Below, one piece after another: positions 1 through 5,086 of a DNA stretch of 5,086 nucleotides. The translations under genes were made by a program, and so were the position numbers. This DNA is from Bacteroidota bacterium (GTDB lineage Bacteria; Bacteroidota; Rhodothermia; Rhodothermales; JAAAOL01). The notes under the pieces were generated by a model, which saw only the letters and a program-made list of their open reading frames with translations, had not been told where the DNA came from and searched no databases. The DNA lies in contig JAAAOL010000359.1 of the NCBI GenBank assembly GCA_009908885.1, positions 1-5,086 on the forward strand, written 5' to 3'. Within the stretch, counting starts at the first letter, position 1; each line of letters opens with the position of its first letter.

Positions 1-767
1 AACTTGACGCCGGTCGTGACGACCTGCTGGCGCACGTTGAAATGCGTCACCCGCTCGGTCTCGGACATCATCGAGCCCGTATCCGGCTTGTAGATGAGGG
101 CATCCGTGTAGTGGGACTCCTCGTCGTACTGTATCTCTTCCTCGAAGCTGCGATCATCGATGATGTGCAGCACTTCCTTTTCCGGCGGCTTCGCGGTGTC
201 CACCGCGCTGGTGTGCTCCGAGAAGTGAAAGTAGATGCCCTCGTACTCCATCAGCCGACGGATGAAGTTTAGATCCGTCTCTTTGTACTGAATGCAGAAC
301 TCTCGCTTCTGGTACGTCGCGTTGGTCTGGATGATGAAGTCGTCCTTGTCGACGAATCCGTTGTCCTCCAGCACCTTCTTGAGGATCTCCGGCACCGTCA
401 TGTCCGGAAAGACGCGGCTGCGGTGGTTGACGGACAGCTTCCAGAGGCGCGGGACGAGCGTGGCGCGGTAGTGCGTCCACTTGGTCCCCTGGTGCAGTTG
501 CTCCATGTCGATGATCAGCCCGTGGTACCACTTGGCGTGGTCGCCCCGGCGGACCTTGAGCCCGGCCTCGTGGCCGACGATGTCGTCGAAGGGGACTTCC
601 GCATTCTCGCAGACGAGCTTCAGATGGAACCGGTACAGGTCCGAGATCGCCTCCTCGCCCTCGAAGTTCGCCACATACAGCGGCGTCTCGCCCTCGGCTC
701 CCTCGATCGTATTGGCCGTCCAGAGTTCGAAGTCCAGGTTCTTCGTGATGACGGTGGTCTGCGGCAT
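1..767 (-). CDS. vgrG: VgrG (TssI) T6SS spike protein, N-terminal 255 residues, 3' end beyond window
   Basis: VgrG trimers form the membrane-puncturing tip of the type VI secretion system and carry effectors on or behind the spike. The frame is open from the ATG at 767-765 to the window edge. It shows the gp27-like half of the family in order: an early YRFHLKLVCEN segment (residues 45-55), the FDDIVG element (60-65), YHGLIIDME (81-89), the VPRLWKLS strand (105-112), FPDMTVPEILKKVLE (120-134), and the diagnostic FCIQYKETDLNFIRRLMEYE-GIYFHF block (157-182). The gp5-like OB fold, beta-helix needle and any C-terminal extension lie outside, so it is unknown whether this is an evolved VgrG. The start is well fixed: an in-frame TAG lies at 824-822 and no other ATG, GTG or TTG lies between. 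No Shine-Dalgarno sequence precedes it. It is separated from the upstream DUF2169 gene by 430 bp, so it may have its own promoter. Family assignment is very secure from motif recall; no search was run. Confidence 0.94.
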   Translation of the reverse strand, partial: MPQTTVITKNLDFELWTANTIEGAEGETPLYVANFEGEEAISDLYRFHLKLVCENAEVPFDDIVGHEAGLKVRRGDHAKWYHGLIIDMEQLHQGTKWTHYRATLVPRLWKLSVNHRSRVFPDMTVPEILKKVLEDNGFVDKDDFIIQTNATYQKREFCIQYKETDLNFIRRLMEYEGIYFHFSEHTSAVDTAKPPEKEVLHIIDDRSFEEEIQYDEESHYTDALIYKPDTGSMMSETERVTHFNVRQQVVTTGVK

Positions 768-874
768 GATCGTCGGACGGAAAGATCTGACAGGTAGTGG
801 ATGGCGTGCAGGCGCTCCATGCTATAATGCGCAAAAGCAGACGCGGGCGGACCGGCGCCACCACGACACGGTGA

Positions 875-892
875 ACGCGAAGTATACGCGAA
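875..892 (-). promoter_or_regulatory. Tandem 7-bp direct repeat upstream of vgrG, possible operator
   Basis: On the plus strand ACGCGAA occurs at 875-881 and again at 886-892, separated by GTAT; read toward vgrG this is TTCGCGT-ATAC-TTCGCGT. The 11-bp period places both copies on about the same face of the helix, as is common for dimeric regulator sites. It lies about 108-125 bp upstream of the vgrG ATG and includes a TATACT hexamer (886-881) that could serve as a -10 box, although no good -35 box is seen at the proper distance. Purely a sequence pattern; no known regulator is assigned. Confidence 0.25.
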
Positions 893-953
893 AATTCTAT
901 CGCGGTCTAGCGGCGCCCCGCATTTCCACGTGGGCCCGGAAAGCATGGGCGGA

Positions 954-1007
954 CCGATCGGCAGGACGCCTTGATCGTCCTGCAGGGCCGCAGGCCGATA
1001 CGATCGG
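954..1007. other. 54-bp compound inverted repeat, potential three-way-junction structure
   Basis: An outer 7-bp stem pairs CCGATCG (954-960) with CGATCGG (1001-1007). Inside it, directly abutting, an 8-bp perfect hairpin pairs GCAGGACG (961-968) with CGTCCTGC (976-983) around a 7-nt loop. A second small hairpin pairs GGCC (986-989) with GGCC (993-996) around GCA. This gives 19 base pairs in 54 nt with no mismatches. No T-run follows on either strand, so it is not a standard intrinsic terminator. Candidates are a structured leader or small RNA upstream of vgrG, a REP/BIME-like intergenic palindrome, or a non-canonical terminator. Function is unknown. Confidence 0.4.
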
Positions 1008-1106
1008 GGGGACGGCGGATGGAGGTCTTTCGCCTCCCCGTCAAGACGACCGCACCGGGGGTGCCGTCGACCCCGAAATACTGCGACGCCGCCGCGTGTC
1101 CTGCGT

Positions 1107-1121
1107 CAGGGCGCAGCCCTG
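1107..1121 (-). terminator. GC-rich hairpin downstream of the DUF2169 gene, weak terminator candidate
   Basis: CAGGGC (1107-1112) and GCCCTG (1116-1121) form a perfect 6-bp stem around a 3-nt loop, about 77 bp after the DUF2169 stop codon. There is no T tract after it on the minus strand, so a classical Rho-independent terminator is not supported. It could attenuate or pause read-through toward vgrG, or mean nothing. Confidence 0.18.
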
Positions 1122-1153
1122 CTCGTAAGGCTTCTCGCTGCTCCCGAACGTGG

Positions 1154-1173
1154 TATGTTAACTATAACGTTAT
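1154..1173 (-). promoter_or_regulatory. AT-rich island with two palindromes, possible promoter or operator
   Basis: Twenty-four bases after the DUF2169 stop codon the GC-rich sequence gives way to an AT-rich stretch holding the palindromes GTTAAC (1157-1162) and ATAACGTTAT (1164-1173). Read toward vgrG it contains TATAGT (1166-1161), a fair -10 hexamer, but the hexamer 17 bp upstream (TGGCGA) matches a -35 box poorly. It lies about 390 bp before the vgrG start, so a promoter here would imply a long leader that includes the structured 954-1007 element. Confidence 0.22.
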
Positions 1174-1197
1174 GCAAGCAGGATCGCCACTTTCATT

Positions 1198-2322
1198 TCA
1201 GCGCGCTTCGGTGTGGATTTCGAGTCGCGCCAGCTTCAGAAAGATCGTCTCGATATCGTCCTCCGTCTGCACCTCGTCGACCGGATAGGGCGCGCGCCAT
1301 ACCTGGTAGAAGACGCCGTCGTCCGGGAGGAACACGAGGGTATCCAGCACGGACGGTACCGTCACCTCCTGGACGGCGGGCAGCAACTCTTCCAGCGTCC
1401 GCGTCGGGTGCTCCTCCATCAACACGTCCAGCTCGTCGAATCGCGGCGTCTCGTCGTACATGCCCAGCTGCACCGTCGGCGCCAGCCCCGGCAACCGGAA
1501 GCTCCGGTACCCGTCCGGCGTGACGTTCATCAGCTCGACCTCTTCGTCCCCGTTCAGGTAGCCTGGCACCTGCAAATCGGGGTGGGCGCTGTTGAAAAAA
1601 TCCAGCTCGAAGTCGGCGGCGACGCCCAGGAGCGGATGCGGCTGCTCCATGCCCTCCTCCGTGCCCGCGAATCCGGCCCGTGGCTCCCAGCTCGGGCTGA
1701 TGCAGCCAAACCCCGCTGGCGTGGGCTCGTCATCCCAGGAGTCGATGGGGTCGGCAGGGTCCTCCAGGTTGGGAAGATAGACCTCGTTGACAGAGTCTTT
1801 ATCCTTCTCGCCGATGTAGCCGCGCCCGATGTGATTCTGGTGGCAGAACGAGCCCGCCGTGCGGTCGAAGCCGCCGAAGGCGCGCTCATAGATCAGCGGC
1901 ATCGTCTGGAACGGCTCCGGGTCGCTCTTTACGGGCACCATGACGAGGCGGCTGGGAAAGAGCCACTGGCGGTCGCCAAAGACGCGGATGACTTTCCGCG
2001 TGGCCCCGACGCGGAGGGCGACGTCCACGGACGTCGCCGGGCGTCCCTGGGGCGCATAGGCCGTCCCGGCCAGCACGACGTCGGCGCGGGGCTTGAACGG
2101 CACAGCGTCCGACTCCGTCCGGATGCTGCCCTTGTCGTTTCCGTCGTAGTACGTCTCCGCCGTCGTGATGGGCAGCTGCTCCTCGGCCAGCGACACCGGC
2201 TCCCCGGACCCCTCGGGAATGGTAAAGGTCGCCTTCAGCACGATGCTGATGCACGGCTGCCGGTCGGGTCCGAGCCCGAAGGCAAAACCGTGCTGCAAGG
2301 GCGTGTCGTTGAGGACATCCAT
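1198..2322 (-). CDS. DUF2169 domain protein, T6SS effector adaptor/chaperone
   Basis: A 374-residue cytoplasmic-type protein without signal peptide or membrane segment; the DUF2169 domain covers nearly all of it. Family hallmarks seen in order: NDTPLQHGF (5-13), IVLKATFTI (27-35), the AETYYDG segment (55-61), ESDAVPFKPRADVVLAGTAY (70-89), LRVGATRKVIRVFGDRQW (103-120), EPFQTMPLIYERAFGG (136-151), NHIGRGYI (163-170), LPNLEDPADPIDSW (183-196), PAGFGCISPSWEPR (202-215), FFNSAHPDLQVPGYL (242-256), VELMNVTPDG (262-271) and LDTLVFLPDDGVFYQVWRAP (326-345). Members act as adaptors that link PAAR or Rhs-type effectors to VgrG, which agrees with both neighbours here. The ATG at 2322 begins 4 bp after the stop codon of the pentapeptide gene, so translational coupling is likely; a longer frame exists upstream but overlaps that gene and has a low-complexity, Arg-rich translation, so it was not used. 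No Shine-Dalgarno sequence. The exact effector partner (inferred: the Rhs protein) is not shown by sequence. Confidence 0.93.
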   Translation of the reverse strand: MDVLNDTPLQHGFAFGLGPDRQPCISIVLKATFTIPEGSGEPVSLAEEQLPITTAETYYDGNDKGSIRTESDAVPFKPRADVVLAGTAYAPQGRPATSVDVALRVGATRKVIRVFGDRQWLFPSRLVMVPVKSDPEPFQTMPLIYERAFGGFDRTAGSFCHQNHIGRGYIGEKDKDSVNEVYLPNLEDPADPIDSWDDEPTPAGFGCISPSWEPRAGFAGTEEGMEQPHPLLGVAADFELDFFNSAHPDLQVPGYLNGDEEVELMNVTPDGYRSFRLPGLAPTVQLGMYDETPRFDELDVLMEEHPTRTLEELLPAVQEVTVPSVLDTLVFLPDDGVFYQVWRAPYPVDEVQTEDDIETIFLKLARLEIHTEAR

Positions 2323-2326
2323 AAGG

Positions 2327-3478
2327 TTACGACGGCGAAGGGATCGAGGATAGCGCGTCATCGACCCGGCGTTGCCGCTCGTCGGCGTCGATGGCTGTGC
2401 GGTACAGCGGCGTCGGGGACATCTCGGGGGCGCGCACGCTCGGGCCATGTTTAGGGGTCGACGCCTCCGGCATCCGAGCATGGTTCATGTCACACTCCCG
2501 CGTATCGAAGGCGTCCACCTCGGCCCAGTAGAAGTCCGCGCCATAGAAATCGCACTCGCCCGCCTGGCCGTCGGAAAGGTCGGCGCCGACGAAGTTTGCC
2601 ATCGAGAAATCCGAGCCGAACAGTTTCACCTGCCGCAGGTCAGCATGCTCGAATGTGGCGCTGTCGGCCTTGACGTCGAGGAAGGTGGCCCCGAGGAACG
2701 TCGCCCGGCTGAAGGTGCCGCCCGCGAGCTGCACCCCGTCGAGCTTGCATCCCGAGAAGTCGGCCCGCAGTGCGTAGGTGTTGATGAGCTTGGCGTCGTT
2801 CAGGATCGCGGACGCGGCGACGGTGTCTTCCAGGATCGCCCCCGACAGGACGGCACCGGTGCAATCCGTCTCGATCAGGCAGGCTCGTTCGAGGTTGGAC
2901 GTCTGCAGATCCGCCTCCACGAAGGACGCCTGGACGAGCGTCGCTTCCGCCAGCATCGTCGTCTGTAGCGTGGCCCGGTCGAAGGTGGCCTTCGTAAGGA
3001 TGGCCTTCGTCAGCACGCTTTCGTTCAGGGTGGCTTCGGTGGCATCACACGCGGTAAGGTCGGCCTCTTCCAGCAGGCTGGTCAGGAGGGTACTGTTGCG
3101 CAGCGTCGCCTCGCGCAGGGTGGCGCCGCTCAGATCGCTCTCTTCGATCCGCGCACCATCCAGCGTGGCCCGCTCCAGCACGATGCGCACCAGGATCGAC
3201 CCGTTGATCGCTGCATCCGACAGATCTGCCCCCGTCAGGTCCGCCTCGGTCAGGTCGGATTCGGTGATCTGCACGCCCCGCAGCGTGGCGTGTTGGAGAT
3301 TGGCGCCCTGGAGATCCACGCCGACCAGCTCCGCGCCGGACAGATGGGCGCCGGACAGGTCCGCCCCACGGAGATCGACGCCGTCGAGCGTCTGCCCGCT
3401 CAGGTCGATGCCTGAAAGGCTAGCGCCGGGCTCCAGCTGCGGACCCGCACCATTCGATACGTCGGAGGGCGAGGGCAT
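2327..3478 (-). CDS. Pentapeptide-repeat protein, T6SS-associated
   Basis: A 383-residue protein. After a 20-residue N-terminal leader, pentapeptides of the A(D/N/T)Lxx type run without a single insertion or deletion from residue 21 to about 325, with fading register to about 335. The centre position is mostly Leu in the first half (DLRGADLSGAHLSGAEL, 35-51) and often Phe later (FSRATFLGATF, 256-266). Such repeats fold as a right-handed four-sided beta-helix, four pentads per coil, so about 15-16 coils are predicted. The tail (336-383) is rich in Pro, Ser and charge and probably flexible. No signal peptide or membrane segment. It starts 2 bp after the Rhs stop codon and ends 4 bp before the DUF2169 start. 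In other bacteria pentapeptide repeats can occur fused to DUF2169, so a shared role in effector loading is the best inference; protection of a DNA-mimic target such as gyrase, as in Qnr/MfpA proteins, or immunity to the Rhs toxin are less supported alternatives. Confidence 0.95.
   Translation of the reverse strand: MPSPSDVSNGAGPQLEPGASLSGIDLSGQTLDGVDLRGADLSGAHLSGAELVGVDLQGANLQHATLRGVQITESDLTEADLTGADLSDAAINGSILVRIVLERATLDGARIEESDLSGATLREATLRNSTLLTSLLEEADLTACDATEATLNESVLTKAILTKATFDRATLQTTMLAEATLVQASFVEADLQTSNLERACLIETDCTGAVLSGAILEDTVAASAILNDAKLINTYALRADFSGCKLDGVQLAGGTFSRATFLGATFLDVKADSATFEHADLRQVKLFGSDFSMANFVGADLSDGQAGECDFYGADFYWAEVDAFDTRECDMNHARMPEASTPKHGPSVRAPEMSPTPLYRTAIDADERQRRVDDALSSIPSPS
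2474..3418 (-). repeat. Tandem 15-bp coding repeat (about 63 pentapeptide units)
   Basis: Codons for residues 21-335 of the pentapeptide protein form a 15-bp periodicity at DNA level, each unit typically carrying a Leu or Phe codon at the central position and an Ala, Ser or Val codon two residues before it. Units are diverged rather than identical, so this is an old protein repeat, not a recent microsatellite expansion. The periodicity also produces repetitive Ser/Arg/Val-rich open frames on the opposite strand, which are artefacts. Confidence 0.9.
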
Positions 3479-3480
3479 GA

Positions 3481-5086
3481 CTAGATCATCGGGCGAGGCG
3501 AGGGGCGTGCGAAGAGGCGGAGCACGTCGTCAGGAGTGACGCCGCCCCGCCGAAACAGCATCGTCGTGCGGCGCAGCCGGGAGGCGATGTGGCGCTCGGG
3601 CCAGACGAGTGGATTCAAACGACCTTCCCGGTGCGTCCCGGTAATCAGGGGATCGAAGCCGCCCCGCCGGTCCGAACGTGCGTGCAGCGATTCATCCCTC
3701 AGCATGCGAGCGCTCGGACGATCCATAAAGGGTTGCTGCAGGAAGAATGAGCGCAGGAGCGGCATGCCGCGGACCGCGCGAGGGCCCGGGATCGCCGCCA
3801 GGTCGAGGCCTACGACCGTTCCGGTGGACCACCGTCGGTGCAGGTCCCTGTCGTAGAGGTCCCGCCCTTCGTCGAGGAGAGCGTCCGGGCCCTCCACGCA
3901 GGTATACAGGATGTGTTCTCGAAGACTGTCCCCTTCGCGATGCAGCAGATCATCCTGCACCAGCACGGGAATGTGGAGCCCGTCCATCCGGACAAACAGC
4001 ACGATGCGGTGGGAGGCCTGCGCGACGACCAGCACACTGTCCGCTGGCTCGTCCGGCGAAATTGAGGAAGCGTCCTCCCCTGCCCGGGTGCCGAGCACGG
4101 TCTCGCGAGGCGCATCATCTTCATTGAACGCGATGCGCTCGGTCTCCCCGGACGCATGGCGAATCACGGTTTCCTGAAGCCGATCCAGCGCGTCATAGCT
4201 GAACTCTATACGCTCCGGCCCCGAGAGCCCCGTCAGTCGGTCTGCGCCATCGTAGGTCAGATCGTACGAGCCGCCGTTCGCCATCTGCACAGCTACCGGG
4301 CGGCCGCGCGCGTCCCGGCGGAGGCCGACGTGCCCCCCGGCGTCTGCTTCGATGCCCGTCAGATGTCCGTCACGATCATGGGTGAACGCCACGCTCGACT
4401 CCCCCAGGTCGATCGCCGCCAGGTTGCCGTCGGCGTCGTAGTCGGCGAAGAGCGTCTCCTCCGCCTCCAGCACCAGGAATTCACCCGACGGGCCGTACGT
4501 GAGGGTCTGCTCGGTGCCATCGGGGCGGACGACCGCTTCCAGCTCACCCAGCGGCGTGTAAGTGTGCCGGTGCGTTCCCGTCCCGTTCTCGACGATGATG
4601 TGCTCGTCCCGGTGCTGGAAGGTCGTCGTGGCGCCGTCCGGGGCGACCAGCCGCGTCAACCATCCTCGCTCATCGTACGACAGTTCGAGGGGCTGTTTTC
4701 GCGCGTTCGCGGCGCCGACGAGGCGTCCCTCTCGGTCATACTGGAACGTCCACCGCTGCTCGTCCGGGCCGAGGTATTGCTGGAGCCGCCCGAAGGCGTC
4801 GTACTGCCGCCGGGTCTCCCGATCCTCCGAGTCGACCATGCCGGTCAGCTGGCCCTCGGCGGTGTAGGAAAATTCGACCGCATAGCTTCCGTCCACGTCC
4901 ACTTTCGTCAGCCGCCCTTCCGGGTCGTACGTCCGCCGGAGCATTCGCCCGAGTCCATCCTTGCGCTCGAACTCGCGACCGAAGACGTCGACCTGCGCGG
5001 TGTATCGCAGCCCGTGCTCGTCCTCGACGGTAATCCCCTCGGACCGCAACTTCCGCTGCACCTGGCGGCCTTCCGGACTCGTGATC
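3481..5086 (-). CDS. Rhs/YD-repeat protein, C-terminal part, putative T6SS effector; 5' end beyond window
   Basis: The frame is open to the right window edge; the GTG at 5061-5059 is an internal Val codon, since in-frame coding sequence with the same character continues upstream of it. At least 534 residues are visible. Counting from that Val, YD repeats of the form YDxxGRLxxx lie at 45, 66, 87, 108, 129, 168, 189, 208, 228, 249, 270 and 289, about 21 residues apart. Rhs repeats build a beta-cocoon that encloses a C-terminal toxin. The usual Rhs core signature (RYYDPxxGRFxxxDPxG and the DPxG cleavage motif) is not seen after the repeats. Instead residues 310-526 form a segment I do not recognise, Arg-rich, lysine-free, with a hydrophobic VLVVAQASHRIVLFVRM part (343-359) and a basic end. 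It could be a divergent toxin, a plug, or a docking domain. The stop codon lies 2 bp before the pentapeptide start codon, so no separate immunity gene follows directly. Whether a PAAR domain lies at the N terminus cannot be seen. Confidence 0.9.
   Translation of the reverse strand, partial: ITSPEGRQVQRKLRSEGITVEDEHGLRYTAQVDVFGREFERKDGLGRMLRRTYDPEGRLTKVDVDGSYAVEFSYTAEGQLTGMVDSEDRETRRQYDAFGRLQQYLGPDEQRWTFQYDREGRLVGAANARKQPLELSYDERGWLTRLVAPDGATTTFQHRDEHIIVENGTGTHRHTYTPLGELEAVVRPDGTEQTLTYGPSGEFLVLEAEETLFADYDADGNLAAIDLGESSVAFTHDRDGHLTGIEADAGGHVGLRRDARGRPVAVQMANGGSYDLTYDGADRLTGLSGPERIEFSYDALDRLQETVIRHASGETERIAFNEDDAPRETVLGTRAGEDASSISPDEPADSVLVVAQASHRIVLFVRMDGLHIPVLVQDDLLHREGDSLREHILYTCVEGPDALLDEGRDLYDRDLHRRWSTGTVVGLDLAAIPGPRAVRGMPLLRSFFLQQPFMDRPSARMLRDESLHARSDRRGGFDPLITGTHREGRLNPLVWPERHIASRLRRTTMLFRRGGVTPDDVLRLFARPSPRPMI
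4168..4929 (-). repeat. Twelve YD (Rhs) repeats
   Basis: Twelve units resembling YDxxGRLxxx are encoded here, for example YDPEGRLTKV, YDAFGRLQQY, YDREGRLVGA, YDADGNLAAI and YDGADRLTGL, most at intervals of 19-21 residues with one longer gap where a degenerate unit (HRDEHIIVEN) stands. Later units lose the consensus Tyr or Gly (HDRDGHLTGI, RDARGRPVAV, YDALDRLQET), as is common toward the end of an Rhs cocoon. More repeats probably lie upstream, beyond the window. Confidence 0.9.

Larger units (their letters stand above)
768..1197. other. 430-bp gap between DUF2169 gene and vgrG, rich in dyad symmetry
   Basis: No convincing gene lies here. Open frames on both strands lack a credible start, family resemblance or spacing. 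The stretch contains an AT-rich island next to the DUF2169 stop codon (1154-1173), GC-rich hairpins at 1107-1121, 1052-1064 (GCACC/GGTGC) and 1021-1037 (GGAGG/CCTCC), a strong compound dyad at 954-1007, an imperfect hairpin at 917-949 (CCC/GGG and TTTCC/GGAAA arms) and a spaced direct repeat at 875-892. The most economical reading is a regulatory leader or promoter region for vgrG, possibly with termination of the upstream operon. The short 5-bp stems could arise by chance in GC-rich DNA; the 954-1007 element is harder to dismiss. Confidence 0.6.

Noticed and set aside
823..828. Perfect TATAAT hexamer on the plus strand
   Set aside because: No -35 hexamer at a suitable distance and no plus-strand gene downstream; on the vgrG strand it does not form a -10 box.
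154..864. Minus-strand 236-codon frame overlapping vgrG
   Set aside because: Low-complexity Arg/Pro/Gly/His translation in a shifted frame; the correct frame gives a textbook VgrG N-terminus.
910..1160. Stop-free minus-strand frame of about 83 codons in the gap, including YFGVDGTPGAVVLTGRR, faintly like a thioredoxin/DsbC segment
   Set aside because: No ATG, GTG or TTG start near its beginning, no CxxC motif, and the rest of the frame is low-complexity Arg/Pro/Cys sequence; a gene relic cannot be excluded but is not supported.
1172..1189. Sigma-54-like TGGC...TTGCAT on the minus strand, attractive because many T6SS genes use sigma-54
   Set aside because: The GG-to-GC distance is 13 instead of the strictly required 12 bases, and it lies about 400 bp from vgrG.
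1170..1196. Tiny frame MKVAILLA immediately after the DUF2169 stop codon
   Set aside because: Eight codons only and no ribosome-binding site; too short to distinguish from chance.
1213..2454. Long plus-strand open frame (413 codons) opposite the DUF2169 gene
   Set aside because: It mirrors the codon structure of the well-recognised DUF2169 gene, its translation is rich in Arg, Val and His with no family resemblance, and it overlaps a secure gene entirely.
2778..3539. Plus-strand open frame (253 codons) opposite the pentapeptide gene
   Set aside because: The translation is a Ser/Arg/Val-rich periodic sequence that simply reflects the 15-bp repeat on the other strand.
5059..5061. GTG as a possible start codon of the Rhs gene
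   Set aside because: The frame stays open to the window edge with Rhs-like sequence upstream, and Rhs proteins are far longer than 526 residues.

Overview
The window carries one minus-strand gene cluster with the hallmarks of a type VI secretion system (T6SS) effector-loading locus. The DNA is GC-rich (roughly 60-65% by eye) and all recognisable genes run right to left. A diderm bacterium is implied by VgrG, Rhs and DUF2169 together. None of the three visible start codons has a purine-rich Shine-Dalgarno sequence. That would suit a Bacteroidota/Rhodothermota-type lineage with high GC, but myxobacterial or planctomycete-like hosts cannot be excluded, and I do not assign a species.

Layout in transcription order: (1) 5086-3481, the 3' part of an Rhs/YD-repeat protein whose start lies outside the window; it has about 12 YD repeats, then a C-terminal region of about 215 residues that I do not recognise. 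(2) 3478-2327, a 383-residue pentapeptide-repeat protein with a solenoid of about 61-63 pentads in unbroken register. (3) 2322-1198, a 374-residue DUF2169 protein, a family known as T6SS adaptors/chaperones. (4) 1197-768, a 430-bp gap without a convincing gene but with several dyad symmetries, including a 54-bp element able to fold as a three-way junction, an AT-rich island and a 7-bp direct repeat upstream of vgrG. (5) 767-1, the first 255 residues of a VgrG spike protein, cut by the window edge.

Genes 1-3 are separated by only 2 and 4 bp and are almost certainly co-transcribed and translationally coupled. The likely model (inference) is that the Rhs protein is the effector or effector shell, DUF2169 and perhaps the pentapeptide solenoid help load it onto the spike, and VgrG delivers it. 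The least explained parts are the Rhs C-terminus, which lacks the usual Rhs core signature and is not followed by an obvious small immunity gene, the role of the pentapeptide protein, and the structured gap before vgrG.
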